DNA from: Okeania sp. SIO2C9
GTDB taxonomy: Bacteria > Cyanobacteriota > Cyanobacteriia > Cyanobacteriales > Microcoleaceae
Assembly: GCF_010672455.1 (NCBI RefSeq)
Contig: NZ_JAAHGO010000064.1
Coordinates: 1-52,873 of the forward strand
Direction of reading: 5' to 3'
DNA: 52,873 bases
Under the pieces are notes generated by a model that saw only the letters and a list, made by a program, of their open reading frames with translations, was not told the DNA's origin and searched no databases. Of this stretch, positions 1-10,300 are shown piece by piece (positions within the stretch are counted from its first letter, which is position 1; the number at the start of each line of letters is the position of its first letter). The translations under genes were made by a program, and so were the position numbers.

Positions 1-42
1 GATTACGAGTGACTTGAGTTTCGACGTGCTGTCTTCCGATCT
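1..42. other. Degraded sequencing-adapter remnant at contig edge
   Basis: Bases 9-42 align without gaps to the 34-base Illumina multiplexing (index/read 2) adapter, with 28 of 34 positions identical by hand count. The match includes GTGACT at the start and CTTCCGATCT at the end. The eight bases before it sit where a sample index would lie. The adapter sequence is recalled, not looked up. This is most likely contamination at an assembly end, not genomic DNA. Confidence 0.75.
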
Positions 43-210
43 CACACACTCCCCACACTCCCCACACCCCCCACGCTCCCCACACTCCCCACACTCCCCA
101 CACTCCCCACACCTCCCACACCTCCCACACTCCCCACACCTCCCACACTCCCCACACTCCCCACACTCCCCACACTCTCAATCTATACCCTACTCCCTAC
201 TCCCTCTTTT
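43..210. repeat. Tandem short repeat tract (CTCCCCACA-type, then CCCTACT)
   Basis: About fifteen imperfect copies of an 8-10 base unit (CTCCCCACA, CTCCCACAC) run from 46 to 177, followed by CCCTACT units. An open reading frame through it encodes only Ser-Pro-His repeats and is not credible as a gene. Tracts of 7-9 base units are typical of filamentous cyanobacterial intergenic DNA. The rest of this gene-free start (211-265) holds a run of TTGCCTG units. Confidence 0.85.
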
Positions 211-265
211 CCGGAGAGGTCTAATTATTTATCCCTGTTGCCTGTTGCCTCTTTTCTGGAGATAT

Positions 266-3067
266 CTAATTATCCGGACATGATAAAATATTCAAGATTT
301 TTTCATACTCGAAGTTATAAAGACATTTTTGTAAAGCCTCTGCTAACTCCTCATGCTCCAGAGAAATTTTCTCCAGTATACCATTCATAGTTTTACGATC
401 TGAACTCAGGATAGCATCCTCTAATCCTCTTTGCCATTCTTCGGGTAATGCTGCTAAATTTTCTCGCGTTAATATCTCTCTGGTTTGCTTTGTTGTTTTT
501 TCTTGTGTTTTTTCATAGATAAATTCTACTCCGATATGCTTGTGCATCGCATCAAAAATATCTTCCTCTCGAAATGGCTTCCTCATAAAAGCATTACACC
601 CTGCTGATAAGACTATCGCTTTTTCTTCTTCTAACACACTTGCAGTCAAGGCAATTATTGCTATTGCTTGTCCTTTTGTTGTCGCTTTGATCTTCTGAGT
701 GGCTTCATAACCATCCATGACTGGCATCCGCATATCCATCCAAATCAAATGAGGTTCCCATACCTCGAAAATTTCGATGGCTTCTTTGCCGTTGCTCGCT
801 TCTTTGAGTTCAAACCCTAGAGGATTGAGCAATTTCACTAACAACTGGCGATTGAGGATTTTATCATCTACGATCAGGATACGATAGCGGGGTTGGTCGG
901 GGGCGAGAGCGATAACTCTCCGCTTTGGTTTTTGACTTTCTACGTTTTCTGCTTCCACCTCTTCAGCTTGAATCTCAAAACTGAAGATTGTCCCTTTTCC
1001 CACTTCGGAGCTGACTTGAATATCCCCACCCATTAACTGCACGAATTTACGGCATATGGGCAACCCCAACCCTGTTCCTTCTTGCGCCTGTTTTCCGGTT
1101 TCAGTTTGAACAAAAGCTTCAAAGAGCTTGTCTAGTTCTTCTGCGGCAATTCCTGCTCCAGTGTCTTCCACAGCAAAGGATATCCCTTTGAGCTGGGAAT
1201 TTTTGGGGTTATCAACGGTGCTAGTTCGCAGAATAACACCTCCTACTTCGGTGAATTTGATGGCATTGTTGAGCAGGTTGATCAGGACTTGACGTAGTTT
1301 CACTTCGTCGGTGCGCAGGTAACGTGGTATTCTTTCGTCTCTTTCGAGTAACAATTGCAACCCTTTGCCATCAGCTTTGAGTTGGAACATATCGTGGATG
1401 TCGTCAAGGAGTCGGTGCAAGTCAAAGTTCTTTTCGTTAAGGGTGGTTTTACCAGCTTCTATTTTGGAGAGGTCGAGGATGTTGTTGATCAGAGTCAGGA
1501 GGTGTTCTCCACTGCGGTAGATAATGCCAACGTTTTCTTGGTGTTCGAGAGGGAGACTTTGGGAACGAGTCATCATTTGGGCAAAACCGAGGATAGCATT
1601 CAATGGACTTCTCAACTCGTGACTCATGTTGGCAATAAATGAACTTTTGGCTTGGTTCGCCACTTCGGCTTTTTCTTTGGCGACTTCTAATTCGGCGGTT
1701 CGCTCTTGCACTCGTTGTTCAAGTTGGGTATTAGCTTGTTCTAAAGCACTAAAGGATGCTTGTAAGTGCTCGGACATTTTGTTGAAGGATGTGCCGAGAT
1801 TCTCTAATTCAGTGATACCTCGAATGTCAACTTTGTGAATGAGTTGGCCTTCATTGGCGATCGCCCCTGCGGATTCTTGCAAGCGCAAAATCGGCTTTGC
1901 TATCCACTCGGATGAGAACAGACCTAGAGTAGTTGCTCCTCCTAGAGCAAGCAAACAGAGAGCGATGGTTTGCCGACCGTTGGCATCGATCTGTTCCATG
2001 AAGTCTTTTTCGGGAATGGCGAGGACAATCAGCCATTCAATACCCCGCTCGTCTATAAGGGGAGTTACTTGCAAAAATTGACGCTCCCCATCCAATTTAA
2101 AGTCGAGTTTTTCGGTGGTTTTGATTTGGTCTAACACGCCGAATTGCCCTACAATATACTCAGCACTGGCACGAGTTAACTTGTTCTGGCTTTCTGTTGC
2201 TGTGATTCTTTTGGTGACTGACTCTTGATTCTGTTTTTTAATCCGGAGGGGGGGTTCACCTGTAGATGTGGCAACTAAAGAACCATCCAATTCAACAATA
2301 AACACTTGCCCTGATTTGCCGATTTTTAGCTTTTCCAAGAAATTGCTAATGTGTTCGAGGGTGATATTGACTCCAGTGACACCCTTTACAGTTTTAGAGT
2401 CTGCTTCAAAGACAGGAGTTACAGCAGCAATGCCAATTTTTGGCTGACTCACAAACACAAAGATGGGGGACCAAACCGCTTCTCCAGTTTCAACTGCTGA
2501 TTTATACCAGGGACGCTCTGTCGGTTCGTAATTAGGGGTTTTGGAAAATGCTCGTCCGAGATATCCTTGCTCGTCAATCTCATAAACAACTTGAGTGTAA
2601 CCTGTTGATTGACCGGATAGGGTGACGATCAGATTCTTGTCATCCCCAACGATTTCCTTTTCTAAATCAAGATATTCTAATTTTTCATTAGCATAACCAA
2701 TGACACTAACTGTATCGAATTGTTGAATTTGATTGAGGAAGTAACGTCTCAAGGGTAGATTAATATCAATGGAAGAATCTACATCCAAATAACCTTGACG
2801 AATAGCATCTAGATTAATGCGAGTGACTTGGTGAGGAACTTCTAGGAAGGAAAGGACTGTTGCTTCTACGCGGTCAGTCAGTTCTTGTTTTAACTGATCG
2901 ACAACATTATTCACTGCTTGCCGTCCATTGCGAAAGGAGAACCAACCCACTAATCCCACCGCCACAAAGATTTGCAAAATAAAGGGGATAATTAAAACCG
3001 AGCGGAGGGGGAGTTTGAAACGACGTGGGACAGTTGAGGGACTAGAGGGGGTTATTGGTTCTAACAT
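266..3067 (-). CDS. Hybrid sensor histidine kinase: Cache-HAMP-HisKA-HATPase-REC
   Basis: A 933-residue membrane sensor kinase. It has an N-terminal membrane segment (about residues 21-45), a periplasmic Cache-like sensor region (about 50-360), a second membrane segment (about 367-390), then HAMP and coiled coil. The phosphoacceptor is His483 in [10 protein letters not shown]. The ATPase region shows an N box ([11 protein letters not shown]) and glycine boxes VEDTGAGI and GTGLGLPI. The receiver has phosphoacceptor Asp778 in WMDMRMP and the conserved Lys in MRKPF. About 100 residues follow it and may be a phosphotransfer or docking tail. The kinase core and receiver closely resemble the hybrid kinase at 5304-7298, so the two are paralogues. 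The last residues are encoded by a MITE end. The ligand is unknown. It lies 875 bp downstream of three other kinase genes on the same strand. Confidence 0.95.
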   Translation of the reverse strand: MLEPITPSSPSTVPRRFKLPLRSVLIIPFILQIFVAVGLVGWFSFRNGRQAVNNVVDQLKQELTDRVEATVLSFLEVPHQVTRINLDAIRQGYLDVDSSIDINLPLRRYFLNQIQQFDTVSVIGYANEKLEYLDLEKEIVGDDKNLIVTLSGQSTGYTQVVYEIDEQGYLGRAFSKTPNYEPTERPWYKSAVETGEAVWSPIFVFVSQPKIGIAAVTPVFEADSKTVKGVTGVNITLEHISNFLEKLKIGKSGQVFIVELDGSLVATSTGEPPLRIKKQNQESVTKRITATESQNKLTRASAEYIVGQFGVLDQIKTTEKLDFKLDGERQFLQVTPLIDERGIEWLIVLAIPEKDFMEQIDANGRQTIALCLLALGGATTLGLFSSEWIAKPILRLQESAGAIANEGQLIHKVDIRGITELENLGTSFNKMSEHLQASFSALEQANTQLEQRVQERTAELEVAKEKAEVANQAKSSFIANMSHELRSPLNAILGFAQMMTRSQSLPLEHQENVGIIYRSGEHLLTLINNILDLSKIEAGKTTLNEKNFDLHRLLDDIHDMFQLKADGKGLQLLLERDERIPRYLRTDEVKLRQVLINLLNNAIKFTEVGGVILRTSTVDNPKNSQLKGISFAVEDTGAGIAAEELDKLFEAFVQTETGKQAQEGTGLGLPICRKFVQLMGGDIQVSSEVGKGTIFSFEIQAEEVEAENVESQKPKRRVIALAPDQPRYRILIVDDKILNRQLLVKLLNPLGFELKEASNGKEAIEIFEVWEPHLIWMDMRMPVMDGYEATQKIKATTKGQAIAIIALTASVLEEEKAIVLSAGCNAFMRKPFREEDIFDAMHKHIGVEFIYEKTQEKTTKQTREILTRENLAALPEEWQRGLEDAILSSDRKTMNGILEKISLEHEELAEALQKCLYNFEYEKILNILSCPDN
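271..285. mobile_element. Solo right end of the TATCATGTCCGG MITE family, overlapping a gene end
   Basis: The sequence TATCCGGACATGATA matches the right terminus of complete copies such as 25256-25383. No matching left end is visible in 1-270. The end overlaps the last codons and sits next to the stop of the minus-strand kinase gene, so the C-terminal residues SCPDN come from element sequence. Confidence 0.6.
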
Positions 3068-3075
3068 AGGAGTTA

Positions 3076-3372
3076 TATCAAATCCGGTAGCATCGGTGTT
3101 ATATCATGTCCGGTAGCATCGGTATTGTATAGCAAAGGTAGGCAACAGCTCCGGAAGGCAGGAAGGCTTAAGACAAGAAAGAAACTTAAATTCCCTGTAG
3201 ATATCCACGCTAACTTTTACACAAACGATTGCCTTCGGACATGATATTATTCAGTATTAAAGAATTGTAGGGGCGAATGGCCATTTGCTAATGCAAAGCT
3301 GCAGAATTGCGCCCTTACACATTGTATGACGATCAACAGAATTATATTACTGCGAAGCCAACGGATTTGATA
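3076..3372. mobile_element. MITE, TATCAAATCCGG ends, TTA duplication, carrying a nested MITE
   Basis: The left end TATCAAATCCGG and the right end CGGATTTGATA are inverted copies. The element is flanked on both sides by TTA (3073-3075 and 3373-3375). A second element with ATGTCC ends is inserted near its left end. Interior after the nested copy includes a GTAGGGGCGAATGG half-hairpin. The rest of the gene-free stretch 3373-3942 holds no gene I can support, apart from the duplicated segment at 3770-3866. Confidence 0.8.
3102..3246. mobile_element. MITE, TATCATGTCCGG ends, TTA duplication, nested
   Basis: The ends TATCATGTCCGGTAGCATCG and CGGACATGATA are inverted, with TTA on both sides (3099-3101 and 3247-3249). 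It lies wholly within the element at 3076-3372. The two elements share the subterminal sequence GTAGCATCGGT, so they are related subfamilies. It has no coding capacity. Confidence 0.85.
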
Positions 3373-3769
3373 TTAAGTGTTGAAGTGCATTAATAAAGTC
3401 TAATAGATCTGGTTGTTGTTTTGTCAAAAAATTAGGATTTCAGCGAACTCATTTACGAGGGAGAAGATGCGAACAAGGACTAGCATTTAGGATATTCGCC
3501 GATTGAAGTAATACCAAATTCAAAAAAGGTAGTTACATCTTAATTTGTGATTTATTGCTACAATTAAAAATTGTATATATCCATCAAATTTCAAAGTTAA
3601 GCATTTTTCCCCCTTTTTTATCCAGTTTTTCTTTCCCTGTTGCCTGTTACCTCACAGGAGTGCGCATTCCGCAAGCGAGCTGGCGTCGTCGCGGGGTCGC
3701 ACCGCTGTTGCCTTCCGGAGCTGTTGCCCGTGTTGAGACTGTAGCAATATTTTATGAAATTGGTATAAT

Positions 3770-3866
3770 TCATTGGCTTGGTTTGCTCGTTGTTGAGTCT
3801 AAATTTTATGATATTAAGCCTAGTTTACTTCATTGTTTTCTGAAAGTCCAACTCTTAGATATATTT
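3770..3866. repeat. Copy of the upstream region of the Ser/Thr kinase-HK gene
   Basis: This stretch is nearly identical to 12795-12887, which forms the start codon and 5' leader of the 1810-residue kinase gene. Both run from CATTGGCTTGGTTTG to CCAACTCTTAGATA. No kinase N-terminus follows here. It is probably what remains of a duplicated and deleted kinase gene, or a copied promoter region. Confidence 0.75.
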
Positions 3867-3942
3867 ACAGTTGTCTATGTGAATTATTAGTGCAACCGGA
3901 ATGCTTGCTTGGTGGTTTTTGCTGGGAAAGAAATGCCAGATT

Positions 3943-5301
3943 TTATCTGGGAATCATGATTGTAAAAATTGTACCTTGCCCAACTAGAGAATTACAGGTA
4001 ATCTGACCACCGTGTTTTTCTGTAACTATTTGATGGGCGATCGCCATGCCCAAACCCGTTCCTTTACCCACTCCTTTGGTGGTAAATCCTTGCTCGAATA
4101 TTTTCGCTTTTACCTCTTTGGGCATTCCCACTCCATTATCAGAAATACGCACAATTATACTATTATCCGAGCTACTTAACTCTGTGCTGATTGTAATGCA
4201 ATTCGGCCTTTTTTCTATCTCTTCAAAAACTTTACCTTCATTGCTTTCATCCAAAGCATCGATCGCATTAGCCAACAGATTCATAAATACTTGGTTAATT
4301 TGCCCCGCATAGCATTTCACTGGCGGAATTTTACCGTAATTTTTAACCACTTCAATGGCTGGACGATCTTTATTTGCTTTCAGGCGATATTTTAAGATTA
4401 ACAAGGTGCTGTCAATTCCCTCATGTAAATTAAACTCAGTTTTACTGGCGGTATCCTTGCGGGAAAAGATACGCAAAGATATGCTGATCTTGCGAATGCG
4501 TTCGCATCCTTTTTTCATTGATACCATTAGTTGACGAAAATCTTCCGCAATAAATTTCGGATCTAGAACCGAAATCTCTGAGATAATTGACTCTGGTGGA
4601 GAGGTATTTTCTGCATATAAAGAAAGTATAGTCAGTAAATCTTGCAAATACTCAAAGGCTGCACGAAGATTCCCTTCAACAAACCCAATAGGATTATTAA
4701 TTTCGTGAGCCACTCCTGCTACCAAGTCCCCCAAAGTCGCCATCTTTTCTGTTTGTATCAGTTGCAGTTGAGTCTGTTTGAGTTTCTCATAGTTGCGTTG
4801 CAATTGTTGATTTGCCTGTTGTAAAGATTGATTGAGATGCAGGAGTTGAGCATTCTGTACTACAAGTTGTTCTGCTTGAACGCTATTGGTTGTTTGCAAC
4901 TGCTTTTTAATTTGGTACAGTTCGAGGTGAGTAGCCACCCTTACGAGAACTTCTTCCGCTTGGAAGGGTTTGGTAATATAATCCACCCCTCCAACCTGAA
5001 AGGCTTTCACTTTATCAAAGGTTTCATTGAACGCACTGATAAAAATCACGGGAATATTTTCCGTAGATTCATTGCTTTTCAGTTTCTCGCAGATGTCGTA
5101 GCCATTCATTTCTGGCATTTGAATATCCAGCAGGATCAAATCTGGAGGCGAATAGGAAATCCCTTCTAAGGCAATTGCTCCCCTTGGAAAAGGACGGACG
5201 TCATAGCCAGCATTTTCCAACAGATTACAGAGGAGATGCAAATTCGCTGCCGTATCATCTACCACAGCAATTTGACCGAGTGACATGGAGTCCGCATTCA
5301 T
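3943..5301 (-). CDS. Receiver-histidine kinase (REC-HK)
   Basis: A 452-residue soluble protein. The N-terminal receiver (about 8-125) has Asp59 in LLDIQMP and the Lys of TKPF. A long coiled coil (about 128-185) leads to a histidine-kinase core with His199 in VAHEINNP. The ATPase region shows NAIDALDESN, ISDNGVGMP and GTGLGMAI. The kinase half is very similar to the C-terminus of the 1810-residue protein at 7364-12796, including the phrase RLKANxxRPAIEVVKNYG, so one arose from the other by duplication. Its start lies 2 bases after the stop of the preceding gene (5304), so the two are surely co-transcribed and probably translationally coupled. The architecture suits relaying phosphate from an upstream kinase to a partner. 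Output is unknown. Confidence 0.95.
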   Translation of the reverse strand: MNADSMSLGQIAVVDDTAANLHLLCNLLENAGYDVRPFPRGAIALEGISYSPPDLILLDIQMPEMNGYDICEKLKSNESTENIPVIFISAFNETFDKVKAFQVGGVDYITKPFQAEEVLVRVATHLELYQIKKQLQTTNSVQAEQLVVQNAQLLHLNQSLQQANQQLQRNYEKLKQTQLQLIQTEKMATLGDLVAGVAHEINNPIGFVEGNLRAAFEYLQDLLTILSLYAENTSPPESIISEISVLDPKFIAEDFRQLMVSMKKGCERIRKISISLRIFSRKDTASKTEFNLHEGIDSTLLILKYRLKANKDRPAIEVVKNYGKIPPVKCYAGQINQVFMNLLANAIDALDESNEGKVFEEIEKRPNCITISTELSSSDNSIIVRISDNGVGMPKEVKAKIFEQGFTTKGVGKGTGLGMAIAHQIVTEKHGGQITCNSLVGQGTIFTIMIPR

Positions 5302-5303
5302 CT

Positions 5304-7298
5304 TTAAACCTCCTCTTTGGGGATAAAATCTAAAATTTTATCATATTCAAAGTTATGGAAACAAGTAGCGATAGCTTCCGATAAAGCCGGATTTTGTTCT
5401 GCAATAGCCGCTACCACTGCCCCGATTTTTTTCTTGCTCGCACTAATCACCGCCTGACGCAATTGCAGTTGCAGTTCTGGGGAGAGTGCTTGCAAATTTT
5501 CTGCTGTCAGTACTTCCTTTTGTTGAGCATTGTCCTCAGAGGGAGGCTCTATCTCTTCATAGATGTAACGAATTCCTATATGTTGTTCGAGAGCTTTAAA
5601 GATTTGTTCGTCTCGGAAGGGTTTGTGCAGAAAATCATCGCATCCTACCGATAATACCACCGCCCGTTCTTCCTCTAAAACACTGGCAGTCAGAGCAATA
5701 ATTGTCGTCGCTTTTCCTTTGGTACTGGCTTTAATTTTTTGGGTGGCTTCAAATCCGTCCATCACCGGCATCCGCAAATCCATCCAAATCAGATGGGGTT
5801 CCCATTCCTCCCAGATTTTAATAGCTTCTTTACCATTGCTGGCTTCTTGCAACTCGAAACCCAAAGGATTGAGCAAATGGATTAAAAGCTGGCGATTGAC
5901 GGGTTTATCATCGACAATGAGAATGCGATAGCGGGGTTGACCGGGTTCAAGGGCAATGATGCGACGTTTAGCTCTTAATACTTCTACATCGGTGGCTGCC
6001 ACTTCTTGATATTGAATATCAAAACTAAAGACTGTTCCTTCTCCGACGCGAGAGGTCACCCTCATTTCTCCCCCCATTAACTCTGCAAATTTACGACTGA
6101 TGGAGAGTCCTAACCCAGTGCCTTCCTGCGCTTGTTTGCCACTTTCAGTTTGGCTAAAGGCTTGAAAGAGCTTGTCGAGTTCTTCCGGGGCGATTCCTGC
6201 CCCGGTGTCTTCGACTGCAAAATATATTGTTGTTGGTTGTTGGATAATCCCCCCTTCTCCCTTCCCCCCCTTGGTAAGCGAGGATTGCTGGCTTACTTGA
6301 ATAGAAATGCCTCCTTGTTCGGTAAATTTGAGGGCATTGTTAATCAAATTAATCAGGATTTGGCGGAGTTTGACTTCATCGGTGCGAATGTAGCGGGGGA
6401 GATTTTCTGCGGGTTCTAAGAGCAACTGCAAGCCTTTATCATTGGCCTTGAGTTGGAACATATCGTGAATGTCATCGAGCAGGCGATGCAGGTCAAAGTT
6501 TTTTTCGTTGAGGGTAATGCGTCCCGCTTCGATTTGGGAGAGGTCGAGGACGTTATTAATTAGGGTTAAAAGATGCTCTCCACTGCGGTTGATAATGCCG
6601 ACGCTTTCTTGATGTTCTGGGGGGAGAGTTTGAGAACGAGTCATGATTTGCGTGAATCCGAGGATGGCGTTAAGGGGCGATCGCAATTCGTGGCTCATAT
6701 TGGCGATGAAGGAGCTTTTCGCTTGGTTGGCTATATCGGCCTGTTTTTTTGCTTCCATTAATTCGTAATTGTTTTTTTCCAGATTCGTTGCGAGTTTGGC
6801 TGTAGTTTGGTATTGTTCAAAAAGTCGTAGATCGTGTTCAACGAGATTTCGCAGTTCTTCCATCAAATCCAAATAGTCTTTCTGGTAATCTGTCTCTTTG
6901 AAATCCATCACGCAAATTGTGCCAAAGGGAGTATTGTCAGGCCAGTTTACGAGTAAGCCATAGTAGGACATAAAACCATCTTGCGCAACCTCGGGATTAT
7001 CATCCCAATAGGGATCGACTTTAGCATTTTTCACGTAGAGCTTTTCACGAGTTTGCATAATTTTGCGACAGAATATATTACAATTGAGAGGAATAATTCC
7101 TCCTCCCGCAGGATAGGGATTGGACTCTTGTTGACTGGCAATGACCACCTGATATCCTTGATTTGTATGCTGCACGATAAACCCTGCAGGTGCTTGAAAA
7201 ATGTTAGCCATCACATCAATGGTCTTTTGCCATTTTGCGAGGGAAATTGTGTGTCGTTCATCGTCGAGAACCCACAAGTTATGATCGTAAGTGTTCAT
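5304..7298 (-). CDS. Hybrid histidine kinase: GAF-HisKA-HATPase-REC
   Basis: A 664-residue cytosolic kinase counted from the ATG at 7298. That start is preferred over the upstream one at 7328 because a strong GGAGGT ribosome site sits five bases before it. Residues about 15-165 form a GAF-like sensor region, with no obvious bilin-attachment cysteine motif. A coiled coil follows, then His203 in [10 protein letters not shown], ATPase boxes ([27 protein letters not shown]), and a receiver with Asp507 in WMDLRMP and the Lys in LHKPF. The C-terminal ~90 residues resemble those of the kinase at 266-3067. It sits 65 bases after the Ser/Thr kinase-HK gene and 2 bases before the REC-HK gene, so all three probably form one operon. 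Confidence 0.95.
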   Translation of the reverse strand: MNTYDHNLWVLDDERHTISLAKWQKTIDVMANIFQAPAGFIVQHTNQGYQVVIASQQESNPYPAGGGIIPLNCNIFCRKIMQTREKLYVKNAKVDPYWDDNPEVAQDGFMSYYGLLVNWPDNTPFGTICVMDFKETDYQKDYLDLMEELRNLVEHDLRLFEQYQTTAKLATNLEKNNYELMEAKKQADIANQAKSSFIANMSHELRSPLNAILGFTQIMTRSQTLPPEHQESVGIINRSGEHLLTLINNVLDLSQIEAGRITLNEKNFDLHRLLDDIHDMFQLKANDKGLQLLLEPAENLPRYIRTDEVKLRQILINLINNALKFTEQGGISIQVSQQSSLTKGGKGEGGIIQQPTTIYFAVEDTGAGIAPEELDKLFQAFSQTESGKQAQEGTGLGLSISRKFAELMGGEMRVTSRVGEGTVFSFDIQYQEVAATDVEVLRAKRRIIALEPGQPRYRILIVDDKPVNRQLLIHLLNPLGFELQEASNGKEAIKIWEEWEPHLIWMDLRMPVMDGFEATQKIKASTKGKATTIIALTASVLEEERAVVLSVGCDDFLHKPFRDEQIFKALEQHIGIRYIYEEIEPPSEDNAQQKEVLTAENLQALSPELQLQLRQAVISASKKKIGAVVAAIAEQNPALSEAIATCFHNFEYDKILDFIPKEEV

Positions 7299-7363
7299 AA
7301 AGACCTCCGATTCTTTGATTGTTGACAATTAATTATTACAAAGATGATAAGTGATAGTCAAAT

Positions 7364-10300
7364 TCAACCAATCGGCAGCTCAATAATAAACTCTGTCCCT
7401 TTTCCGAGTTCCGAATGACAAGAGATTGCGCCACCGTGTTTTTCTTCGACGATAGACTGAGCGATCGCCATCCCTAAACCTGTTCCTTTGCCCACTCCTT
7501 TGGTGGTATATCCTTGTTGGAATATTTTCGCTTTTACCTCTTCGGGCATTCCCACTCCATTATCAGAAATACGCACAATTACACTATGATCAGAGTTACT
7601 TAATTTTGTTTCAATCGTAATGCGATTGGGTTTTTTTTCTATTTCCTGAAAAGTTTTTCCAGCATTGCTTTCATCCAAAGCATCGATCGCATTAGCCAAC
7701 AGATTCATAAACACTTGGTTAATTTGCCCCGCATAGCATTTCACTAGGGGAATATTGCCATAATTTTTCACCACTTCAATAGCTGGACGGTTTTCATTAG
7801 CTTTGAGGCGATATTTTAAGATTAATAAGGTGCTATCTATTCCGTCGTGTAGATTAAACTCGGTTTTGGCATTGGTATCCGTGCGTGAAAAAGTGCGCAA
7901 AGATGTACTGATATTGCAAATGCGATCATGTCCTGCTTGCATTGATTCTATCAGTTTTGGGAAATCTGACGCTACAAAATCCAAATCTAGCTGTTCAATT
8001 TCTTCAATTATTTCATCGGGGATAGAGGCATATTTTTTATACAGAGAAAGACCATCAAGTAAATTTTGCAAATGCTCAAGAGCGACCTTAATATTTCCTC
8101 CAATAAACCCAACGGGATTATTAATTTCGTGGGCAATTCCTGCTACCAGATTGCCCAAGGTTACCATTTTTTCATTTTGTACTAATTGCAGTTGAGCTTC
8201 TTGTAAATCCTTGAGAGCTTGTTGCGCTTGTTGATACAATCTGGCATTTTCTAGAGAAATTGCTGCTTGAGCACAGAGAGTATCAAGAATTTCTACACCT
8301 TCGCTGGTAAACGCATCAGCAGTTAAACTATTTTCTAAATAGAGAATGCCGATTAATTTCCTTCGCTCTAGTAAAGACATACATAGCAAACTTTGAGGAG
8401 AAAAACTTAATAAATAGTTATCGGCAGCAAACTGTTGTTGGGCAGCTTTGCCATCTAAAAGTACAGTTTCTGTGGTGCGTCGGACATAGTTAATCAATCC
8501 TACAGGTAAGTCAATATTTTCTTCTAGGGGAATGGATTGATTTAATGAATCTATGGTTAATTTACTGCTATCTTCAGTACGAGTGGCGATCGCTTCTATG
8601 GTCAATCCGGTTTCACTGGTTAATAATAATGCACCTTTGGTAGCTCCGGCATTTTCGATGATAATCTTCATGACTGTGGAGAGGAGGGGATCTAGTTCGA
8701 TTTCTCCAGATAAGGTTTGAGAGGCTTTTAAGAGAGAAGAAAAGTCGAGAATAGAGGAAATATTAGCAACCGTTGCGGTTTGGGAATAAGAATTGCTGGT
8801 GATTTGAGAAATGCTGGCACTGGAAGATAAAGAAGTATCTTCTCGTTGTAAAATAGGTTTTAACAGTTGGGGATAAAAGACTTCGAGAGCCTGTGTTTTC
8901 GTCTTAGCTCCCCATTGAGCGTAGCAGTAGTAGGCTTCTTGCATATATACCGAAGCCTCTTTTTCTCGTCCCCAGTCAAGATAAAATTTGGCAAATAGTT
9001 CATTGGCAAGAGCTTCTTCTTGGATATAACCATTTTCTTTTGCTCCGGAAATTGCGCGGTCGTATAGTTCTATTGCTTTGATTTTGTTGCCTTCAACCCG
9101 ATATTGCTCCGCTTCTACAAGCAGATACTTATGCAGAAAGTTTTCCGGACAACTATCAGATAAAATCTTCAGTTGCTCTTGATTATCTGCAATTTTCTCT
9201 AGTGCATTCTGGCGTTCTGTTTTGCTGAAACTATCATAAATTGCCCATAAATTCAGAGAAGCATAGTAGTAATAGTTAATAGCTCCAACAGAACCTGCCC
9301 AAGCTGCCTGAAATTTACGAGCTTCTATTTCATAGTCAATGCTTCGATCCAGATTCTGGTTCAAAAAAGCTGCTTGCATTTGGCCAATGTAATAAATGCC
9401 GAGAGGCAGATGAGATTGTGATGCTTTATGGCGTTCTATCCAAGCTATTTCTTCTGTTGATAAAACTTCGCCATTTTTATTTTCTGGAGTTTGAAGCAGT
9501 TTATCTATAAAGAATTTACAAGCTGCAAGAATGCTCAACGCAAGATCGTTGTGTATTCTTTCTGCGATCGACCAATATTTGTCTATATCCGCGACAATAT
9601 TTGCTAGGTTTTCACCCTTAAATAACCTATTGAGGATATTGGCAAATAAATTATATCCAGCGTATTGAAGTTCGCCAGAATCTATCCCTGCCAAAAACCC
9701 TTCGTAATTAATCTCGGCAGCACCCTCTATCGGTCTCGACCAACAATGAATTCCAGTACCCAATAAGAAGCAAGCACCTGATTGCTGAGACTTGCTATTA
9801 AGCTTATAACTCAGTTTTAGGGCAAGGTCGGCAAATTTTGCTGCTCGTTGGTACTGCTTTTTTGCTATTCCTAAAAGCCAAGCATAGTTAACATAACCAG
9901 CAACTGACTTAGGAATATTACCATGCTCTATTGACAAACGAACATTCCTGACCACAGTAAAAGTATATAAATTTATGTCAGAAACGTTATATGCAGCAGA
10001 TAGTACATTCATCAATAGCTCTATGGTCGCTTTGACTTCTGGATTGTTTCCAACAGGTAAATCCAGCAAAGATTCAATCGGGATATTTTCTAGGGTTTGC
10101 TCGAGATAGCATAAATCTTCTTCAACTATCTTTTTGACACTATCTCTGTTGACATCAACTCCCAAGCAATTCAAGCCTTCTAAGCTCGTTTCAATTGCTT
10201 CAATATACAATCCTTGTAAAGAATATTGATTGATTTTAATAACGTATATCTTGGCCTGATCTACAGGAGAATTAGCTAAATTGAATGATGCAGATATGCT

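Noticed and set aside
14-283. An 89-codon open frame at the window start
   Set aside because: It translates a tandem CTCCCCACA tract into Ser-Pro-His repeats and starts within adapter-like sequence.
3555-3890. A 111-codon open frame between kinase genes
   Set aside because: It runs through dispersed repeats and the duplicated kinase leader; no ribosome site and no protein-like features.
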